Source: Pseudomonas sp. SLFW (lineage in GTDB: Bacteria; Pseudomonadota; Gammaproteobacteria; Pseudomonadales; Pseudomonadaceae). Taken from it: 64,000 bases of DNA. The notes beneath the pieces are model-generated. The model saw only the letters and a list, made by a program, of their open reading frames with translations, was not told where the DNA came from and made no database searches. The stretch spans positions 20,104 to 84,103 of the forward strand of contig NZ_JAAAKW010000020.1 of NCBI RefSeq assembly GCF_009905615.1. Direction: 5' to 3'. Shown in pieces: positions 60,214 through 64,000 of this stretch (position 1 is its first letter; each line of letters opens with the position of its first letter). A program made the translations under genes and the position numbers.

Positions 60214-62022
60214 ATGAACACGCAGTCGAAAACCAGTGGAGTGGTGGCGCAACGCTTGGCGCAGGCACGCGCCCTCATGAGTCGTGAAGGCATCGACGCC
60301 TGGCTGGTGCCGTCGGCCGATCCTCATCTGTCGGAATACCTGCCGGGGTATTGGCAAGGCCGGCAATGGCTGTCGGGCTTCCATGGGTCGGTCGGCACGC
60401 TGATCGTCACCCCTGATTTCGCGGGCGTGTGGGCCGACAGCCGCTACTGGGAGCAGGCCACTAAAGAATTGGCGGGCAGCGGGATCGAACTGGTCAAGTT
60501 GCAACCCGGCCAGCCGGGGCCGCTGGAATGGCTGGCGGAGCAGGCCAAGACTGATTCCGTAGTCGCGGTTGATGGTGCTGTCCTGGCGGTCGCGTCCTCA
60601 CGCACGCTGGCCAGCAACCTTTATGCCCGTGGTGCCCGACTGCGCACCGACCTCGATCCGCTGACCGAGCTGTGGGAAGGCCGCCCCGTGCTGCCGACCC
60701 AGGCTATTTATGAGCACGTCGCGCCTCAGGCCACGCAATCCCGCCCGGAAAAACTGACCCGGCTGCGCAAGGTGATCGCCGAGCGCGGCGCCGACTGGCA
60801 TTTTCTCGCGACGCTGGACGACATCGCCTGGCTGTTTAACTTGCGCGGCGAAGACGTTTCCTACAATCCAGTGTTCATTTCCTTCGCATTGATCGGCCCT
60901 GACAGTGTCAGCTTGTTCGTGGCTCCCGAGAAAGTGAACCCGGCGCTGCGCAAAACCCTCGAAAACGAAGGCATCACGCTGCGCGAATACACCGCCATTG
61001 GCGCCGCGTTGCGTGCCGTGCCGAAAGAGGCGAGGCTGCTGGTTGACCCGGCGCGGGTGACCTGTGGCCTGCTCGACTATCTGGACAGCGAAGTCACGTT
61101 GGTCGAAGGCCTCAACCCGAGCACCCTGTTTAAATCACAAAAAAGCGAGGCGGACGCCCAGCACATTCGTCAGGCCATGGAACAGGATGGCGCCGCGCTG
61201 TGCGAATTCTTCGCTTGGCTGGACTCGGCGCTGGGCAATGAGCGTGTCACCGAGCTGACCATCGACGAAAAACTCAGCGCGGCTCGCGCGAAGCGTCCGG
61301 ACTACATCTCTCAAAGCTTCGCGACCATTGCGGGCTTCAACGGTAACGGCGCGATGCCGCATTACCGCGCCACGGAAGAGGAACACTCCGTCATCGAAGG
61401 CGACGGGCTGTTGCTGATCGATTCCGGGGGCCAGTATCTGGGTGGCACCACCGACATCACCCGTATGGTGCCTGTCGGAACGCCGACCGCCGATCAAAAG
61501 CGTGATTGCACGCGGGTATTGAAGGGGGTGATCGCACTGTCCCGCGCCCACTTTCCGCGCGGCATTCTCTCGCCCCTGCTGGATGCGATCGCTCGGGCGC
61601 CGATCTGGGCCGAGGGCGTCAACTATGGTCACGGCACCGGGCACGGCGTCGGCTACTTCCTCAACGTGCATGAAGGCCCGCAGGTGATCGCCTACCAGGC
61701 ACCGGCCACGCCGCAAACCGCGATGCAGCCGGGGATGATCACCTCCATCGAGCCGGGGACTTATCGTCCGGGTCAGTGGGGCGTGCGGATCGAGAACCTG
61801 GTCATCAACCAGGAAGCGGGCAAGACCGAGTTTGGCGAATTCCTGAAATTCGAAACCCTGACCTTGTGCCCGATCGATACGCGCTGCCTGGAGGTGAGTC
61901 TGCTGACGGAAGAAGAACGTGAGTGGTTGAATGGCTACCACGCGGACGTCAAGCGCCGCTTGAGCCCATTGCTCGACGGCCTGGCGCTGGCATGGCTGGA
62001 ATTGCGCACCGCCGCCGTCTGA
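60214..62022 (+). CDS. pepP: Xaa-Pro aminopeptidase (M24B, aminopeptidase P)
   Basis: 602 residues, the long bacterial form with two creatinase-like N-terminal domains and a pita-bread catalytic domain. It removes N-terminal residues before Pro. The metal ligands appear in order: D in LLLIDSGGQY, D in GTTDITRMV, H in GHGTGHGVGYFLNVHEGP, E in SIEPGTYRPGQWG, and E in RIENLV. The start is the ATG at 60214, eight bases after GGAG. The long form (about 600 residues) is of the APP type shared with eukaryotes rather than the 440-residue PepP of E. coli; the name follows family use. Confidence 0.93.
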   Translation: MNTQSKTSGVVAQRLAQARALMSREGIDAWLVPSADPHLSEYLPGYWQGRQWLSGFHGSVGTLIVTPDFAGVWADSRYWEQATKELAGSGIELVKLQPGQPGPLEWLAEQAKTDSVVAVDGAVLAVASSRTLASNLYARGARLRTDLDPLTELWEGRPVLPTQAIYEHVAPQATQSRPEKLTRLRKVIAERGADWHFLATLDDIAWLFNLRGEDVSYNPVFISFALIGPDSVSLFVAPEKVNPALRKTLENEGITLREYTAIGAALRAVPKEARLLVDPARVTCGLLDYLDSEVTLVEGLNPSTLFKSQKSEADAQHIRQAMEQDGAALCEFFAWLDSALGNERVTELTIDEKLSAARAKRPDYISQSFATIAGFNGNGAMPHYRATEEEHSVIEGDGLLLIDSGGQYLGGTTDITRMVPVGTPTADQKRDCTRVLKGVIALSRAHFPRGILSPLLDAIARAPIWAEGVNYGHGTGHGVGYFLNVHEGPQVIAYQAPATPQTAMQPGMITSIEPGTYRPGQWGVRIENLVINQEAGKTEFGEFLKFETLTLCPIDTRCLEVSLLTEEEREWLNGYHADVKRRLSPLLDGLALAWLELRTAAV

Positions 62023-62108
62023 TCAGGTCGAGCTCCATAGGGACGGAAGCTACAGGACGAATTCGATGCCTGCGCCTGGAAGGGCAGGCAAACGAATGGG
62101 GAAGGGCT

Positions 62109-62399
62109 TCAGGGCTGAGTCGGCTTCTTGCACACGATGATCATGCTGCGGCTGGTATAGCCAGCCGGATTGAGTCCCAATGGGAAATCTCCCGGGTCCT
62201 CGGTCGCGTCGCCTGATTTGGCAATGACCCGGTATTGCCGGGATTCACAGGAGTCGGTCGCCATCTTGTAGCACTGATCCCACGAAGACGAGAGACCGGA
62301 GCAATTGATGTGCAGGCCCCGCTTGCTCTTCACTGGCTTGGAGGTGGCGGCGCATCCGGCGACGCTCACAATGGCCAGCATTATTAAAATGTACTTCAT
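62109..62399 (-). CDS. Small lipoprotein, function unknown
   Basis: 96 residues. The signal peptide MKYILIMLAIVSVAGC ends in a lipobox, giving lipidated Cys16. The mature part holds several Cys (NCSGLSSSWDQCYKMATDSC, MIIVCKKP), so it probably forms disulfides in the periplasm. A Pseudomonas-specific hypothetical family by impression; I know no function. It is convergent with pepP and downstream of rhtA, from which it is separated by 178 bp without a clear gene. Confidence 0.8.
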   Translation of the reverse strand: MKYILIMLAIVSVAGCAATSKPVKSKRGLHINCSGLSSSWDQCYKMATDSCESRQYRVIAKSGDATEDPGDFPLGLNPAGYTSRSMIIVCKKPTQP

Positions 62400-62577
62400 T
62401 CATTTCCTTACCTGACCGGCCACAACCGCTCAGTCCCTAGCTTGAATTCGCTCGCTTGCCTGAAGCCAACAGCCATGCCCATCCAAATGAAGCTCCGCAA
62501 TGGAGGGGCTTGGACGTAAACATGGCGCAACAGCGTTACAAATACCAGTGACATCGTGTAACTGAGCCCAAAAAGCG

Positions 62578-63462
62578 TCAGTCGGCTGGCACCAAGGCCA
62601 CAGGCTCGGGGCGCGTGGTCAGTGTCGCACCGACCGAGGCGACGATGATCGCACTGATGGCCAGCCACTGGGTCAGGGTCAGGCTCTCATGCAGAAACAG
62701 CAATCCGGACAGTGCGCCCACGGCAGGTTCCATGCTCATCAACGTGCCGAATGTGCGAACGGGCATTCGGGTGAGGGCGATCATCTCCAGGCTGTAAGGC
62801 AGTGCCGTCGAAAGGATGGCGACGCCAAGAGCGATCGGGATCAGAGCAGGGTCAAGCAAAGCGCTGCCCGCATGCGCTACCCCAATCGGGGCAATGAAGA
62901 TGGCGGCAATGACCACGCCGAGCGCAGCTGTTTGCACGCCATGATCCGCACCGGCCTTCTGCCCGAACAGAATGTAGCCCGCCCAGCAAACGCCTGCGCC
63001 CAACGCATAAAGAGCGCCGGCCAGATCCAGGCCATTTGCCTGCCCCATGGGAATGAGTAAGGCGAGGCCTGTCACCGCCAGTACGATCCAGATGAAGTCC
63101 GTGACTTTGCGTGAGTGCAGCAAAGCGACCGCCAGTGGCCCGGTGAACTCCAGCGCAACGCCGATCCCCAGAGGAATCGTGCGGATAGCCATATAGAAGA
63201 GGAAATTCATGCCGCCCAGTGCGATGCCATATATAAGCACCGTGCGCAGGGAGCTGGAGGTGAATGTCGTGCGCCATGGGCGCAGGATCAGCGTCATCAG
63301 GATGCTCGCGAACACCAGGCGCAAGGTCGTAGTGCCTTGAGCGCCGATGGCTGGGAACAATGACTTGGCGAGCGAGGCGCCGGTCTGCACCGACATCATG
63401 GCAATCAGCAGCATGCCGACCGGGAGAAGAACGGCTGTCAGGCGGGTGGGGTTTGCGTTCAT
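62578..63462 (-). CDS. rhtA: Threonine/homoserine exporter RhtA (EamA family)
   Basis: 294 residues with ten membrane helices in two EamA repeats. RhtA-like landmarks are MSVQTGASLAKSLFPAIGAQ, GIALGGMNFLFYMAIRTIPL, GIGVALEFTGPLAVAL and RTFGTLMSMEPAVGALSGLL. It exports threonine, homoserine and some other amino acids. It is divergent from the downstream rRNA promoter region, with 135 bp between its start and the first rRNA promoter. Confidence 0.92.
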   Translation of the reverse strand: MNANPTRLTAVLLPVGMLLIAMMSVQTGASLAKSLFPAIGAQGTTTLRLVFASILMTLILRPWRTTFTSSSLRTVLIYGIALGGMNFLFYMAIRTIPLGIGVALEFTGPLAVALLHSRKVTDFIWIVLAVTGLALLIPMGQANGLDLAGALYALGAGVCWAGYILFGQKAGADHGVQTAALGVVIAAIFIAPIGVAHAGSALLDPALIPIALGVAILSTALPYSLEMIALTRMPVRTFGTLMSMEPAVGALSGLLFLHESLTLTQWLAISAIIVASVGATLTTRPEPVALVPAD

Positions 63463-63597
63463 TGCGTTATTAAGATCCGAAAGGCTGGACGTGCATATAG
63501 AAGAGGGACGTCATGATGCTCAAGAATCTGGCTCTGAGCAATATAGTGCTCATTTTTATCGTCTGGGACGATTTTTGAAAGTATTCGGAATAAGTGC

Positions 63598-63625
63598 TTG
63601 ACGCCCCTCCGGATGTGTCTATAAT
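63598..63625 (+). promoter_or_regulatory. rRNA operon promoter, distal
   Basis: TTGACG (63598-63603), a 16-base spacer and TATAAT (63620-63625), followed by CGCCCC. It is the first of three tandem promoters before a ribosomal RNA operon. Confidence 0.8.
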
Positions 63626-63746
63626 TCGCCCCACTTCCGGCGCAGTCGGAACCGAAAACTCCTTGAAGATCAAAGAGTTACAGGTTCAGGATAGCGAGGA
63701 AATGCTTCGGTTCTGGTGTTCGAATCGACAGCGGTGAAAAAGGTGG

Positions 63747-63774
63747 TTGACAGCAAGTTGTAACGCTGTAGAAT
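63747..63774 (+). promoter_or_regulatory. rRNA operon promoter, middle
   Basis: TTGACA (63747-63752), a 16-base spacer and TAGAAT (63769-63774), followed by TCGCCTCCC. A strong sigma-70 promoter with a GC-rich discriminator, as expected for stringently controlled rRNA transcription. Confidence 0.88.
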
Positions 63775-63865
63775 TCGCCTCCCGCTGACATGAGACGCCA
63801 AGTCGAACGAAGCGCAAGTGGTTGAAGTTGATAAGGAAACTTTGAAAACTTCAGAAAATAACCGC

Positions 63866-63893
63866 TTGACAGATTGAGACGCTGCTGTAGAAT
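63866..63893 (+). promoter_or_regulatory. rRNA operon promoter, proximal
   Basis: TTGACA (63866-63871), a 16-base spacer and TAGAAT (63888-63893), followed by GCGCGCC, a GC-rich discriminator typical of ppGpp/DksA control. Confidence 0.9.
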
Positions 63894-63930
63894 GCGCGCC
63901 TCGGTTGAGACGAAAAGCTCTTAACCAACC

Positions 63931-63941
63931 GCTCTTTAACA
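63931..63941 (+). promoter_or_regulatory. rRNA antitermination boxA
   Basis: GCTCTTTAACA matches the bacterial rrn boxA. A small inverted repeat AATTG-N7-CAATT (63941-63957) overlaps its end, and GTGTGGGTGCTTGTG (63960-63974) resembles boxC. The 16S rRNA gene should begin shortly after the window. Confidence 0.88.
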
Positions 63942-64000
63942 ATTGAATCAAGCAATTCGTGTGGGTGCTTGTGCTGTAAGACTGAAGTCAACTGATTATC

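Noticed and set aside
62067..62090. TGCCTGC...GCAGGCA hairpin after pepP as terminator
   Set aside because: A 7-base stem is possible but no T tract follows on the plus strand.
62408..62668. Small minus-strand frame between the lipoprotein and rhtA
   Set aside because: It overlaps the rhtA 3' end in another frame; the independent part is short, with no good ribosome site or family match.
63470..63951. Minus-strand open frames over the rRNA promoters
   Set aside because: They cover three strong promoters and boxA; composition and position argue against coding.
1..64000. CRISPR array, prophage or insertion sequence
   Set aside because: All repeats are REP-like pairs or heptads without spacer regularity, and no integrase, transposase, cas or phage structural protein is encoded. 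No tRNA cloverleaf was recognised.

Overview
The window looks like a Pseudomonas chromosome of the fluorescens/syringae type. The signs are high-GC coding sequence with typical pseudomonad genes (shaA-G antiporter operon, pdxB with tusA nearby, DUF2897-pyrF, GntP permeases, AtoE with a two-subunit CoA transferase) and many Pseudomonas REP doublets (REPINs) between genes. There is no sign of prophage, plasmid, transposase or CRISPR, and no tRNA was seen. About 58 protein genes can be supported.

Layout. 1-3.2 kb: the end of an unknown gene, a TonB-dependent receptor and its DUF2946 neighbour (minus). 3.3-9.4 kb: a complete group-2 Mrp/Sha cation/proton antiporter operon (minus), each gene overlapping the next by 4 bp. 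9.4-19.1 kb: housekeeping genes (tusA, pdxB, an exporter-type ABC transporter, ppnP, a DEDD exonuclease, a TetR regulator, a solute-binding protein, DUF2897, pyrF, glpQ). 19.4-20.8 kb: a PAS-GAF-GGDEF diguanylate cyclase. 20.8-28.7 kb: a catabolic locus with a D-2-hydroxyacid dehydrogenase, an SDR, an acylpyruvase-like FAH-family hydrolase, an AraC regulator, a GntP permease, a HisD-family alcohol dehydrogenase and a LacI regulator; a perfect 16-bp palindrome lies between the last two. 28.7-32.3 kb: LysR regulators, a CTP-synthase-like amidotransferase homologue and a DMT exporter. 32.3-36.5 kb: short-chain fatty acid/ketone-body uptake and activation (AtoE plus CoA transferase A/B with a divergent LysR). 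36.7-40.0 kb: a GntT-like permease, a lipoprotein, a LysE exporter and an FMN reductase.

40.4-59.7 kb is the most interesting part: a roughly 19-kb minus-strand exopolysaccharide operon of 16 genes. It has a 2OG-dioxygenase-like protein, a DegT aminotransferase, a Wzx flippase, five glycosyltransferases, a Wzb phosphatase, a Wzc tyrosine autokinase, a WbqC protein, an RfaH antiterminator, a PslG-like glycosidase, an acyltransferase, a WcaJ-type initiating transferase and a Wza export lipoprotein. It ends at a strong terminator. Its leader carries two sequences matching the ops recruitment signal for RfaH (GGCGGTAGCGT and GGCGGTAGCTT), and the operon itself encodes an RfaH. The simplest reading is a self-encoded antitermination loop that lets polymerase cross the whole operon, including two REPIN hairpins inside it. 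No Wzy polymerase is visible.

60.2-63.5 kb: pepP (Xaa-Pro aminopeptidase), a small lipoprotein and rhtA. 63.6-64.0 kb: three tandem strong promoters and a boxA, the leader of a ribosomal RNA operon whose 16S gene lies just beyond the window.
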